NCBI GenBank assembly: GCA_002221725.1
Contig: NJFT01000197.1
Span: 1-64,000 of the forward strand
Direction of reading: 5' to 3'
DNA from: Scedosporium boydii
Taxonomy: Eukaryota > Ascomycota > Sordariomycetes > Microascales > Microascaceae
Length of the DNA stretch: 64,000 nt
A model generated the notes under the pieces. It was not told where the DNA came from. It did not search any database and was given only the letters and a program-made list of their open reading frames with translations. Below are positions 44,647 through 58,452 of this stretch, piece by piece. Both the position numbers and the translations under genes were made by a program. The first letter of the stretch is position 1. Every line of letters starts with the position of its first letter.

Positions 44647-47600
44647 CTCTCCGGGCAGAGATCAGGCGGGTACAATTGTAGGCGGGAAGCAGAATTCTCC
44701 AAGCATGCGATAAGATTGACTCCGCAATGATCTGCTATCAGCCTTTCTGATCGATGGCGGGCATACATCTGATCCCGCTGCCTGACACGGGCTTGAGCTG
44801 GTAGCATCTGCAGCATACTCTAGTCTTGCCCCTGTGTTGATTTTTTTTCTCCCGTGTCTTGCTGTTGACCTCGTCCCATAAAATTGGGGACTTGGAATGG
44901 TTTGCTGGACCCGCGAAAAGGCGAAGCGAAGCGATAGATTGATGGGGGCGAGAGATAGCGACAGGTCCCCAAGCCAGAATTGACAATTAAGGCACAGCAT
45001 GCAGCACACACAGCACATGCTCCGTACACGTGATAATCCCCTGTGGAGATTGCTGAAGATTATAGGAGTCATAATCGCAGCTTGCAATGTAAAGACTCAT
45101 CAATTGTTCATACGAAGTAATATTGTGACTCTGGGAGGCCGTCATCACTGAAAAGTTGGTCAGACAGGATCAATTGGCTCCCCTCGGAATATCTTCTTCA
45201 TTCTCCCAGATTGCAGCCTCCGTTTCGTAGGTTAAATTGACGTATGCTCGCAATTAATTTCTATGCGAGTACTTTTCATACATTGGTTTTAGCATGTGCT
45301 GAGAGAGAAGAATGTGAGCTCTTAAAAACATGTGATGGATTGAATTGAAGAACATTGAATTCTTCTAGAACCCAACAGCGACAGGGATTGATCGGACTGG
45401 GTTGATTGACACTGAAGCAAGAATACAACGTCAGAGCCTCAGGAGGCCTTCGATCAATCGATACACGAATATTATTACACTACAACCTCCGAACGAACTC
45501 CGGGTATCGGTTTCGAATGTCATCCTTATTCTCTTCCCGGAACTGGTCCAACTTGCTAGGTTGCCACGAGGGATCCGCGGAGCGGATTTTCCCTGGGATT
45601 GAAGGGATTGATCGATCATAGCAAGACTTCGAAAATCACGCTCGATTGCTTGGTACGAAGTCGCTGACAGAGCTGCCAGAACAGATGCAGAGGACCCTTA
45701 GGTGCACTGGGCATTTAATTTCTCTGATGGTCGAACCCCCAAGTTCCAAACAGCCGGTGCAGCCTGGCTCCTTGAATCCGCATCCACCCGGAAGCAGACA
45801 CTGGCTGCCTGATGCTCCCGATGTGGCACAGAGGATTTGATCCTCCTCCTCCCGGGTTCAGTGGAGGCTGAGAGACTCGGAGTGGCGGCGTATGTAGCTG
45901 AATGACGTACATTGTGTGAACGATCAGCATCTGATTTTCAGCACCGCATCGAAAATGCGCAGTTGATAGTTTGAAACAATGACTTCGATTGTTTTGATTA
46001 AAAAAAATAAATAGAAACAGAAAAACAGAGTTTCTTTCCTAGGGATCCTTCAAGTATGGCAAGGTCTACATCCGATATGTAGGTTATCATCGGGAACAAT
46101 GAGAGCAAGATGCCAGTGTGAGCTGCTGATGAGGTTTTTAAAAAAGCTGTCGTCCGTCATATTACTCCCTTGTACGAAGTACGATGTTGATGGAATTGGT
46201 GCTGGTCGCACAACATGTGGCGAACTGACGCCAAGATTGGGTTTCCCAGCTCCACGGAAGAACCTCTCCAATTATTATCGCCGAGTCGAGTCATGCAGTC
46301 ATGCCTTACTTCGTACTTCGTACTGACCTTCGTGCGAAGTACACCGCCCACGTTCTCCATTATTGGATTCAACGCTTCCTGCATCTTCGGAAATGGAACA
46401 ATGCCCCTTGCCGCCGAAGATCCCGAACTCCACTATCAACGGGTTTGTTCTCGCTCCGCTCAGGGTCCAGACAAGATCCACTGGCCTTGAAAGGTGATAG
46501 CTCTCGCTTACTTCGTATGGAGTATGGCAGATCGTCGACTATCTATATCCTTGTAGTATTTCATAATTTCTATCGGCCCAGACTCTGACATGTCGCGGCA
46601 TTTGTTGTGTGAATTAATTTACCGAAGACGACGGGTTCGACTATTGATCTTCACGAAAACCAATGGGCCAGGACATGAAAGGCCAAGCGCTATGGTGTCA
46701 GTCGCGGACCGTCCGTGAGCCAAAATCCGAAACGGATTCATAAGAACCTGGGCACAGATTTGGCACTATTCTGGTGTTGTGTCGTCTTACACTTGGAACA
46801 GTGAAGTTTAGAGCCGAGGAAGACGAGACACTACTGGTCGTTGTCTGTGTCGCTGACGCCTGGCTGACGACGAATGATTGATGATAGCAGCCAGATCGAC
46901 GGTGTATAAAAACGGGCTCTCTGTAATTTCGCCGACTGGTCAGGCGCTTGGCGTCATCCACCGGTCTTGCAAAACTTCAAAATGTACTCTGTTGCTGATG
47001 GGGTTTAAAAAAAAGAAGAAAAAAAGAAAAATTAGGGCTGGCATTGTCAGGGAAGGCCAAGAATTCCCCAGTGCGGCTTCCCCGGGCCGTCTTGGTGATT
47101 ACGCTCTCGACAGGCAGTATGGCAGTTTGTCGTGCTGTGTTTGTCGCCCTCTGCAGATAAGATAATTGTCAAATATAATTGTCAACGGCGAAGCATTTGA
47201 ATTCTCTAACATGCGCCGGGACTTCCGTTTCGCTTGGCGCTTCCAGGGTCGAAATACGAGGGTACTTGACAGTTGCACCTTCCGCAGAAGCCGACCGCCT
47301 GGACCGGATCGTGCTCAGGAGAGTGTGAGGGCTCAAAATGATCAATATTGACGGTTCAGTTGGCCTTGAGATTGTTGGCTTCAGTTCGCGTTAAATGAGA
47401 ATTGCTTAACCCTAGATCAAACCTGGGAACTCTTACTTGTAATAGGTCCCCGATGAGTTTAACGGGGAGAGCTTGTAATCCGTGCCCGTCCCCAGGATAA
47501 GATCAACTGATGCAAACTATGAAGTACATCGATGTAACTGGCTTTCAGAGGAAAGAGTGCCCACAGCGAGAAGACCAGGGTAGTACTCGTCTGCGTACGA

Positions 47601-50600
47601 AGTATTTTCACAGTGGGATACGTCAGGACCGCTAGTACGAAGCAAACACTATTAATACTACATTAGATACACAACCGGAGGGCTGGATGCACCAAGCATG
47701 GCCCCCCTGTCTATCAAAGGTGCTCGACCGGAGGGACCGTTGATGTCATCTCAGCTGGCCCGTTGCTCTTCGATCAGTATCACTTCGTACTTTGCGCTTG
47801 GTACATCGTACACTCCACCACACCATCCTATTTCGTACTTCATCAATAGAAGCCATAGTAGTTTCCGGTATTAGCGTCCGGTAGTAGCGATGTGCCACGC
47901 CCAATTTGCGCATCCATACGTCGTACTTTGCAGTTTAGTTGTACACTATGTTGCGAGGGATTACTTGACAATATTGAAGTCTAGTTCGTCATGGGTGATT
48001 AATACGCATCCATCAAGAGAGATATCAAATACGAAAGTGGTACTCCATATTTGCCAAGGAGGATTAGCGTCACCGGTGGTATCGGCCTTGTATCATCCGA
48101 CTTTGATTCGACGCTGATAAATCCGGTGGGTTGAATCTGCCGTCTTGGAGCCCCCCAATCTAGTTTCTCTTCTCTGGAGAGGAAAAAAGAGGGCAGGAGT
48201 GAAGGAAAACACGCATCCCCTCACCTTCACTCGCATCCACTGGGCCCGTATTGTGTTGCGGATAGCTATTCGTCTTGCCCCAATCCCTGTAATTGCAGTT
48301 CCTTTCTGGGGCTGGATTTGGAGAATCGTAATCGCTGACAGGGTTGCCACAGGTGCCTGACGGCGGCTCAGCTTGGCTGGTTGGCGATGCGGGTGCACAA
48401 AGGAAGGACAGAGAGGGGAAAAGAGTTAAATTAGGAAAAAAAACGGAAGGGAAATAAAGAAAAGAAAGAAAAAAGAAAAAAAGGAAAAATCGCCGCAGCT
48501 TCCGGGAGGGAGGGGCTTGGGGGCGGGCCTAGCGGGAGGACGACGCACAGTGGAACGTGCCCAAAAAATCAACTCTGCCGGATATCGTCTCATCGCGTCG
48601 TCATGCAATACGTTGACTGGATAAGACAAGCATCTTGGCGCCAGCGCTACAGGGGTTTTGTTTCTTTACGACGCAAATCACACTACTGCTTGGTCTCTGG
48701 CAGCGACACTCTGCGACAGCCCAGAGTGCTCTTGGCACCAAATTTCGTACTCGCAGCATGTCAGGGCCAGCCACACAAGCAAGCAAACAGAGTCATGATT
48801 GATTAATTTCAGTTGGGGACTCTCAGTCGACCAGCCACCTGTTGATCTTGAATTCTTGATGTTCGGATTAGACGCTGCTCATGGTACTTCCGTGGCGGTT
48901 AGGGCATGTATTTATATATACTCAAAAGTATATCGAGATATTATACCCTATCTACCTTCGTACTTTACTTTGGGTGGGCAAATCCCACTTGACATAAACA
49001 CGTATTTGATCCAGCATGCTGGCTATTAGTCTTCCTGCAATCGGAACACGGGGGGGTTATACACTGGTGTAGCTTCTCAAGAGATTGATATCGTCGTAAC
49101 TGTATAGGGCGTAGCGTGAACCCGTCCCCGTCATTTTGAGGTACAAACCTCAACCGACGAAGTGGATGATGCTTTCAAGGCGTGTTTGGTACGAAGTAGA
49201 CACACTATACGAGGTAGGAGTGATGATGTGCAGAATATTATTCACGCAAAGATGAGTAAGGCCTCAGACTTGTCCCACATGATCCTGTTTCCCGCCGTTT
49301 TCTTCAACGACGGCAAGTCTCCAAGCTCGACCTAATCCACGAAGTCGTTCCTTGTGGTGTAGGTATATTCACTGTTTAGTGTGGAGTGGATGTGGTTGAC
49401 ATAGTTCGTGTCTGGCGTGCCTGGCGCTTGGTGTGAGATAATAATTGACGGTCAGTTTCTGGGCATGGCCTAAATTCGGCCTGTTGCAGTCTTCTCTAAT
49501 TCACACATGATACCCTCACGAGCTAAACGAAACTCGTACCCGCTCAAGCCGGAGACCCATGCTTGCCCAGGTGTACCACCCACTTTCACACGTCTACGGT
49601 CTTACAATGGCCCCGTATTGTGTGCTCCGACTTCGTATGGCATATACGTGTTGGGGTGGCTTGGGAGGGCTCGTACGGGGTAATCGTCCATCCACCGTCG
49701 ATAAAAGAGGATAGTACGCGTATTCGGATTGCCTCATTTTTTTTTTTTCTTTTTGTTTTCTTTTTGTTTCCTTCGTCCACTCTCTTTTCTCTGGGGTGTT
49801 AATTATAGAACTTTCTTACACCACTCGGTATACTACACCCCTCGGAGATCGGGGAGGTGGATTTGATTTGATGGAATGGTGGATCCTTGATGAGATCAAA
49901 GAGCGGCAAGAAGAGGCCATCACAGTACATACAAGTGTACCTGTATACAACCACTCACTCTTCCTAGGTACCTGAAGTACCGCCCCAGTGCACACATGGG
50001 CTGGAAGCAGGCCAAAAGCTCCGGTTTGGGGTGGGAGGGACATGTACCTTTCCACAACTTTCCCTTCCTCTCCAACATCCCGCCTTTTGCTGTTTGATGC
50101 CCGCCGATAACCTCTGGCCTTGGCTTGCCCAAGCCATTTTTAAGCCTTGGCTTTGGACAAAAAGTTAGATCAATGTAATTACAACATGACCACATAGTAC
50201 GAGGCCTTCCATGCCAGCGCACGTTGCTCGACCGAGTCCATCCACGGATTGAGCAAGATATGGAGAGGTTAATGTCGCGCTATTAACGTTGAATGCCCAT
50301 TTCTCCATTTTCTCCATGTCTCCATGCCTCCATGCCTCCATGTTCTCTTCCCTGTCTCCCCCCACTACAAAGTATCAATATTGATCTTCCAAATCTTCCA
50401 GTCCAACCTCGAACCCACGCCAGGCCGCCTGGTCCGGTGGTAAGGTACAACTGTACCCAGGCAAGCAGAGGCAGGAACAGCCCAGCAGTCCGTAACTTTC
50501 TCCACTCTTCACCACTTTGCTTCGACCGCTTCGTACTTGACTGTTACTTTATGTTCGCACTGCCAGCACTCTCTTCATGTTCTTGGCTCCCCGGTCGACG

Positions 50601-51104
50601 AAACCTTAAGCACCTCCAGACCATTACGTGGGTTTCCACAACTTGTATTTTCTATTCCAATTATTAGTCTTGCCATGTTCTTTCTCTTAGCCTAGATCAT
50701 TTTTTACCTCCATCTTTTCTTTTTTCTTTTTTTTCTTTTTGCTCCTCTTTTTCTTCTTCTTTCGTTCAGTTCTCTTTATACCCTCTCTGGGTGATCGATT
50801 TCCTCCCGGGGTTGCGTCTCTCGATCCAAAATACATCATCGTTATCGCGGTTCGACCGATCGGGACCTGAACCAGGCACTGTACACTGATATAGCTCGGG
50901 CATACCAGACACACCCCAGAGACAACCGAGCCTTAACTACCGCAGGGTCCGAAGCACACTTGATGCTTCTTCGACTCCTACTTGCGATCCGTGTCTCTCG
51001 ATTACCTCTTTTTTCCTTTTGTCTCTAGTCACCGCAGACTATTGCCGGGTTGAACCAATATCTGTCTTCAGCCCCAGAGGCCGTGATTCGGCCCAGTCGT
51101 CAAG
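44647..51104. other. Gene-poor 6.4-kb region
   Basis: No open frame on either strand exceeds about 140 codons and none resembles a family. The stretch contains many TACTTCGTA/TACGAAGTA words, A-rich (46007-46030, 47007-47030, 48435-48487) and T-rich (49737-49775, 50698-50765) tracts. The last kilobase is pyrimidine-rich and probably the promoter and leader of the gene at 51105. Confidence 0.55.
49737..49748. repeat. T-rich tract
   Basis: A run of 12 T followed by further T-rich sequence to about 49775. Confidence 0.8.
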
Positions 51105-54100
51105 ATGGGGCGCAATAGAGGTAAATATAGTCACACACCCTAGTCGCTGCCCGTTCCCCGTCCCGGCGACTATTCCTGCTCCTGCTACTACGTGCCAAGT
51201 GTACATTCCTCTCCGACTCACGCACTCGCTCTCTTCTTTGTCTTTGCCAAACCGAGAAAGACAATACGCATACGTGTATCTTCTGTCTAATAGCCTTTAC
51301 TTTACATTACTCAACCCCCTCTCCGATTCATAAATGCTAACGCTCATTTCCCCCTCTTCTTCTTCCCTACAGTTCTCTCCTTCATCTCTCAATTTACCGG
51401 CTCGCGAGACTCGGTAACCACCACCGAGGCCAAACCCCCACCTGCTCGCGATAACCCTGCTCGTGAAACGCCTGCCACGATCGAACCTTCTCGACAACCT
51501 CAATTCTCTTCCGCGCAACCTTATCAAGCCTCGACTCCTTCTTCGAGAGCACAAACACCGAGCCTCCCCCCCGATGACTCTTCTTTTGTAAGCGGCACGT
51601 ATTCGCGCAAACGCAGCTCGAGACCTTTGTCTATGGTGCAAACGTACCAGCCGCCCTTCATGGATATCAGCGTCGACGTTATCCCTGAGCTTCAGCCCAT
51701 TTTCACCTTCCTTAATGGCCACGCCAACAAGCTGTATCAAGAAGGGTACTTCTTGAAGCTCGATGACCAGAATACTCGTCAGTGATTATTTTTTCTCTCT
51801 CTCTCCAAATTCTGCGCCGTGGGTTTTCATCCGTGGCGCGGTTTTACCAATTACCGATCCTGGCCCCCCCCACTATAGAATCAACACTAGAACCCTGGGC
51901 TCTCTTCGGCAGGTTTGTGCGAGGGCTCGTAGTATTTCGTGCTAACTCCTCACTTTTAGAGGGCCGACCGAACCCCGATAGGACATGGACGGAATGCTTC
52001 GCGCAGCTTGTCGGTACGGTGCTGTCTTATTGGGACGCTGCTGAACTTGATGCAGCTGGCGATGATGGCGAAGTTTTACCCAAGTTCATCAACCTAACTG
52101 ACGCTTCGATCAAGATGGTAGCCTCCCCCCTCCCCCCGCCTATTTCCTCCGTTTAACCTATCGCCTGCTAGGGACAACTTGGGGAACTTGAATTAGTTGA
52201 CATTTGTTGGTAGATTGAATCTCTGCCTACCCGATCGAATGACGAGCAGCCTCTCCAAAATATCCTGAGCATCTCGACAGCGGGTCGGAACCGCTACCTT
52301 CTCCACTTCAACTCCTACGATACACTCATCCAATGGACCGGCGGCATCCGATTAGCAATGTTCGAGCTTGCTTCCCTGCAAGAAGCTTATACCGGTGCTC
52401 TCATCGCCGGGAAGGGAAAGTCTCTCAACAACATCAACATCATTATGGAGAGAATGAGGTTCAAAAACGAGGCTTGGGTTAGGGTGCGGTTCGGTGCTGG
52501 TGTCCCGTGGAGGCGTTGCTGGTGCGTAATCACACCCCCCGACGAGAAGGAATACCAGAAGCTCCAGAAGGAGCTCAAGAAGCGATCGCCCTACGACCGG
52601 TCTCACGTTCCCATTCTCAAGGGTGACATCAAATTCTATGATAATAAGAAGGAGGGCAAACGGCAAAAGAAAGCGCGCCCGATCGCCACCATTACCGACG
52701 CTTATTCCGCCTATGCCATCTACCCCCAGGCCAAGTCTCTGATTGATGCGTCGACCCTCCTAAAGATCGAAGGGAACATCACTATTCACTCCGATCCGCC
52801 GTCTTCCACGGAAGGGTTTGTTTTCATCATGCCCGAAACCCACCCTGCTGTAAGCGGATTTGAAATGCTTCTTCGGTTCCTATTTCCTGCCTGGGACACC
52901 TTTGGCCTCTATGGCCGTCCTGGAAGGTTGGTCGCTAGTACTCTGGACCCGAGATCTCTTATGTTCGCGATGCCTAAACATCGGCGGTATGGCTATCTAG
53001 ACGTTTTGGACGTCTCTCAGCTCATTGCAATAGATGGCAGCCGAGCCTGGACCGAAAGGGAATGGAGGAAGCGATTAAAAGACCTGACTGGCCAGAGAAT
53101 GAATGAGTGGGACGAGAGTGAGAAGACGCACAACCGGAACAGCAGTCGCAGGAGTAACCGGCTAAGCTTTGGGATGGGTGCCAACGGGGACTCTCCCCCC
53201 AAGCCACGAGCCGTCGGGTTCGCGGACGATGCTGCTTCCGTCCGCTCCGCGGGTTCATTCTCCCCTAACCAATACCCACCACCCCATGGCGGTCCGATGA
53301 TACCTTCTGATTTCGAAGTCCCCTTCGGCCACCATGCTCGCAACTCATCCGACCCCCAGACGGGGTCTGGAGCTGCTTTTGCGCCTCCTGTCATGAGCAT
53401 GCCATTCAGCAACAATTCGACAGGTCATGTTCTGCAAAATTCTAGAGTGGATGGTGCCCATTATGACCAGTCAGTCATGTCGCGCGATACCACATCCAGC
53501 TCAGATGATGACCACGGATCGCGAAACACGCCGGTCCGAGAATTGGAGGGCATGAGGCAGATGAATACTCCTGAGCCCGTCTCTCAGCCCCCTGCCTTGA
53601 ATCATGGTCCCAATGCTCGGCCCACGGGTGGAAAGCCGTACCACTCGCCGGAGCAGCGCAGGGCCAATAGCCGGCTGTCCAACACGACTCTATCGCAGCT
53701 GGTCAAGGCTGGCGGCCTAGACTATGCTTCCGAGAAGAGTTTTCAAGACGGCCCCTTCCGAGGGAACGGCGAAGGCATTGCCGAACATAGACAACTGGTA
53801 CATTCCAACATCAACCCCGTCGTCGATCCTGCTAACCAAGACCGGTCTCGTGAAGCTATGATTTCTTCCCCCATGTCACCCCCTGGTGCGAACCTCGACC
53901 CCAACCGACCTCAGCCCCCACCACATATGATTCCCCCGTATCAGGAACCCCGTCGCAGCACCGAGTCCTATGATGATGGCATGTCTAATCCCCCTGGTCG
54001 CTTCGGCCCTGGTGGTAACTTCGAATCAAATCCGCCTCCAAACGCCCCTCCACTTGAGCCACCAATGCAACGACCCTATGCCGGCCATTACCGCCCGAGC

Positions 54101-55726
54101 ACACCACCAACTCGAGATCCTGCTGGGCGGCCCGGGCCCGCACAAGGCCGCTCTGGGCTTCATAACGAGATGGTTCCCCCCATCAACACCTCGCCCCCTT
54201 TCCACCGAAAGCCTGTCCCCGACAGGGTCGAAGCCGTCCATGCCGAAACGAACGTATCACCGCAATCCGCTTCGAGTTCCGAGAGCTTTAGGGGCAACAT
54301 GATCGATCCCGCTATCCTAGATCAGATCCGTACGCAGGATGTCGCGGATGAGAACTCTCCGCGTCTTCAACAGGGCCCCTATCACCAGGACAGCTTCCGT
54401 AGTGAGGGCTCCAGCAGTCATTACACCGGAACCCGCGCGCACAACACGCCTCAGATTCCGTCGGGCAACTTGCCGTTTCGAGGACCACCGACGAATGTCC
54501 AACGCCAGAACAGCTCAAAGAGCAGCCAATATAGCGATGCCGACTCCACCACGAGCCCCGATTATGCGAGCACCCGCAAGTCCAGCGAAACGGCAGCTTC
54601 TGTCGAGCGACCGCGCGCTGGTGTTCTGAGGACTGTTGGTGGCGGTGACGCCCCACCAATGCCGACAAGGGGCGATGAATACGATATTCCTAGCATCGAC
54701 TTCGGTCCGACGGTGGGATATGATATGCAACGCAGGAAAGCCGCGGCGGAATCGCAACCACCCCAGCAGCAGCAGCGCCCGCCGTTTGCTCATATCCACA
54801 GAAAGTCGCCATCCGGGGAGCGGGGCCATAGCCGTCAAGAATCGAACGACACGATTCGCCGGTCGGTCGTCTGGCAACCTGGTGCTGCCGTTGCAGGTAA
54901 CAGCGGGCAGGGCTTAAGCGTTGAAGAGTATGTTCAGCAGCGAGCGGCAGCCGCCGCTGCGCCTGTCATCTCGCACGCGAGGACTCCGTCTGGTAACACT
55001 CTAGGTCCCGGACGATCCGTTACGCCAACTCCATCGATGACTCGGACGATATCGGGCGACGTGCTGGCCCAAAGGCACTCTCGTGCCAGCTCCGCCGATC
55101 TCCTTCAGCGTCCGGGCTCTCGAGGAGCGGGAGCAACGCTTGGGTTCGGAAGTGCCGGAGAGATGTCGTCCAACTTGTCTGCCAGGGAGCTTGAGCACGT
55201 TGCTCGTGTTACAGGATCGCCTCTGATCAGTATGGCGGGAAATAAGCCGACGCAACAAGGCACGGGATTAGTCGGCGCGATTGAAGCTCGAGAACGCGAG
55301 AGGCAGCAGATTAAGCACGGCGTCAACAGCCAAACGGTACAACAAGCGATTAACCAGCGCCAGCAGCAACAGCAACAACAGCGATATCAGCAACAAAACG
55401 TGAATATCCCACCCCCCCAGGGCATGTACCAAGGCATGGGCTTTGGCCCGTCCCCCCAACAAGCGTGGCAACCTCAGTTCCAGCAGCAGCCCTACGGATA
55501 TGGCGGTGGTTCGGGAAATATGGGTCCTCCCATGATGGCTGCTCCCTTCCCACCTCAAGGGGCAGGAGGATACGCCAGGCCGCCGGGGCCGAGGGTTCCT
55601 ACCGGGCGCCAATCGCCTGCACCGCTTGATCCTAGGATGATGGGCCCTCCCCCAGGACCATATGGTGGCGGTGCGCCAGCACAGCAAGGAGGCCGCGGAT
55701 ATATGTATCAGGGGCAAGCATTCTAA
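51105..55726 (+). CDS. CAF120: Tandem-PH protein of the Caf120/Skg3 family
   Basis: Model join(51105..51120,51373..51777,51960..52117,52214..55726), 1363 residues. The first exon is only 16 bases (MGRNR plus one base); all junctions keep phase. Residues 80-270 contain the first PH-like domain (ELQPIFTFLNGHANKLYQEG, QGRPNPDRTWTECFAQLVG, HFNSYDTLIQWTGGIRLAM); a second starts near 280 (EAWVRVRFGAGVPWRRCWCV). The remaining 850 residues are disordered, rich in Pro, Ser, Asn and Gln, with poly-Gln near 1240 (QRQQQQQQQRYQQQ) and a Gly/Pro-rich end. Yeast Caf120 associates with the CCR4-NOT deadenylase complex; its paralogue Skg3 is linked to wall integrity and bud-site growth. The family assignment is firm, the role inferred. 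Introns 1-3 are 252, 182 and 96 bases. Confidence 0.9.
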
Positions 55727-58452
55727 GGGGTTGACAGGGAAGAAGATCATGACAATATTTATGCCGGACTAACGTATGCTTTCATTTGTGCTATCATTTC
55801 TTAACTTGTCTTGTTGTATCCCCAACTCTTCTAGGGCACTATTCTACTTTGTTTTTTCTTTTTTCTTTTCTCATCTTGGTGAGAGCTGAGGGAGCTTATG
55901 TTTTTTATCTTCCGAGACGAATACCATTCCCTTGCTGTTTTCTTGTTATCTATGCATGTTGAGACCAACAGTTCCATCTGGTCTATTTGTATGTTCAATT
56001 GAGAAGAAGGGTGGAAGACAAAGAGGAGAGAACAGCATCGCCAGTAGCCCGTTGTTTAGCACTATGCAGAGTTTTGTAGATGGATATAGAGAAGACTTGC
56101 GGTTTTCTGGATCCGAATCGGTTTTCTTCGTTTGTGGGAGGGGAATGTTCATGTTTTTTCTCACCAAGAAGCCCCCGACTCGGGGTTAGGACTACTAAAG
56201 AGTATTTTGATTCAATGTAAGAGCGTGCGGCTTTGGACCGCTTTTTAAGGTCATTTTAAGCGGTCAAGTGGTCGTTTCGTGGATAGTGAGCCAAACACAT
56301 ATCGTATTGGTCGTGGGCACAGGGTCAAAATGTGAGTCTTGGTTTTCCGAGTCACATGACCCACAAGAAAGTTTTGCGATAGTGTTGATCTGATGAATGG
56401 TGGGTGTGACTTGGCAAGTGAGATATATTTTTGATATTTCTCATTGATCTTTACCCCCCCTGACCAGATCGGCCGTGAGGATAAGCTGGATTCTAAGTGT
56501 TGTTTTGAGACGGATCTCTGCCAAGTTTACGACGGAGTCCAGGAATGAGGCAACCCAAAGGCGGACTGAACCAAGCAAAAGATCTCGATGTATCGGAGTC
56601 CTCAGGGACTGCAATCCGATGAAGGACAAAGAAACGGGCAATCAATGAATGGGGGCTGAAAGAACCGGGGAACCGGGACGTTACAGGGCATCAACGATCC
56701 TTGGATTGTATGTCACTTCCTCGACCTCCCGTATCCCGGTGGCTGAAGACTCGTTCGGGAGTGGCAAGAGACTTCATTGATGCAGCCCGGGAACATATTC
56801 TACAAGTACATATTAACCCGATCTGGTGTTAATCAAGATTAGTGGCCGTCGTGGAACTAAGAAACGTTGATCGATCGCATTCTAAAATTCGAATTGGCGT
56901 ATCAGCTCCCACAGCCTCCGAGAATCTTGAACACAGCCTGGCCGAGCCATTCGCTCTCATCTCCATGTGGAAAACGAGAGGCTCGTAGGAGTCCTCCCTG
57001 AACTTCGAATGCAAGGGTAGTGCAAGGGGTGATTGATACGTCCTGTCAGACTCAATGTCCCCAATCCCGGAAGCGATGGACCCTTGTTAGCCCTACAGGG
57101 GTGGGGGCGAATCCTGACCCATGCCGACTCCCCCATTCCCGTTCCTCTAAGATCGACCTCACGAGTCTAACAGACTCTCCCCGTCAACAGGAGACAAATC
57201 AGTCTGGAAGAGAACCGGGGTAGTGTCTCTGAATGACAGTTGGACCTAGGTCTAGGAGAGCAATCAATATGAAGCAGTATTTAAATTTAGATTATGAAGA
57301 TTCGGGGTCGTGATTGAGGCCACCTGACTGGGCTTTGGGGGATGAGAGGCTGTCTTGGAGCATGGAACAGGGGATGGCCCGGCAGAGAGTCAGTCTGGAG
57401 TGTGAGGGGGTGCTCCAACATCGCCCATGTCGTGAATTTAACTGCTGTGAAAGACGCGATAAAAATCACGTCGTTGGGGTCGGGCGCGTGTTTGCTTTTT
57501 TCGACGTCGTCCACACCTTTCATTTTTCGAGCTCGAGCTGGTTCTGCTTTGATCAGGAGTGCACTATCAAGAGATATGGACGGACGAAGCCCTGTGACCC
57601 AATCGTTGCTGTGGTGAACCGACGAGTCGGAACTTCCCCTCTATTTTAGTGGGACTCCATAGCTACAACTGTAGCAAAGTCCACTACGAAGAAAGTACAA
57701 TTTGTGGCTCCAATTGTACTTCTCAGCGCCTGCCAACCTCAAGAAAGTCAATTGTTCCCCATCCATGTGGCCCATCATTTGATCTTATCAAGTGCCAAAG
57801 TGCCACTGCCACTGCCAGACTCGGCTGTCCATCCATTCAGACCAGTCGAGTCCAGTCCTCCTGCCTCCAAGGATTACGGACGACGCTGAAGCCTCGCTCT
57901 TTCCAAGCCTTTTTCCCCCATCTTATTTCTTCCTTCTTTTTTTTTTTTTTTGTTTACACATCCATTCCCGCCGTGTCTCCTCTTAGACCTCAAGAGGCTC
58001 TTCTTCCACTCAATTTATTATCCTGGGCAGAATTGTTTTGCTTGTTCCCACTTTCTCCTAGTCCTCGTCCCTTCGTATGTCGACACGGTGCGTGCTGTTG
58101 GGGAACCTCTCCAACCCGCATCTACCCCCCCCCTGCTGCGACCCCCCAGCACGATTCGTGATTCCTGATTCTTCGCCGCCGTCAGAGCCAACATTTTGGA
58201 AGTGGAATAAATAGCTTCCTCGGCCTTGCCAGCTTTCTCGAATAATTTTCAGCGACTTTTTCTCCGACCTTTTTCTCACTTTTCCCTCGTTTCTATCCAA
58301 GTTCTCCGGCACCTTTTCCCGTCCTACCCCGTCCTCCAACCTTCCAACCCCCCCAAGCTGGAGATATTTCGACTGTTGCCTCGACCCTACTTCAGTGTAG
58401 TGGTTACCTAGAGTTCGCACACTGGCGACCAACTTGACCACCCCCATCTTCC
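55727..58452. other. Intergenic region
   Basis: About 2.7 kb. Open frames up to 170 codons in 57649-58161 are Ser/Pro-rich, lack an ATG at the stated 5' end or start in promoter-like sequence, and match nothing. A T run at 57937-57951 and long pyrimidine tracts fit the promoter and leader of the checkpoint kinase gene. Confidence 0.5.

Noticed and set aside
57649..58161. 170-codon open frame upstream of the checkpoint kinase
   Set aside because: Does not begin with ATG and is dominated by poly-Phe and Ser/Pro from pyrimidine tracts.
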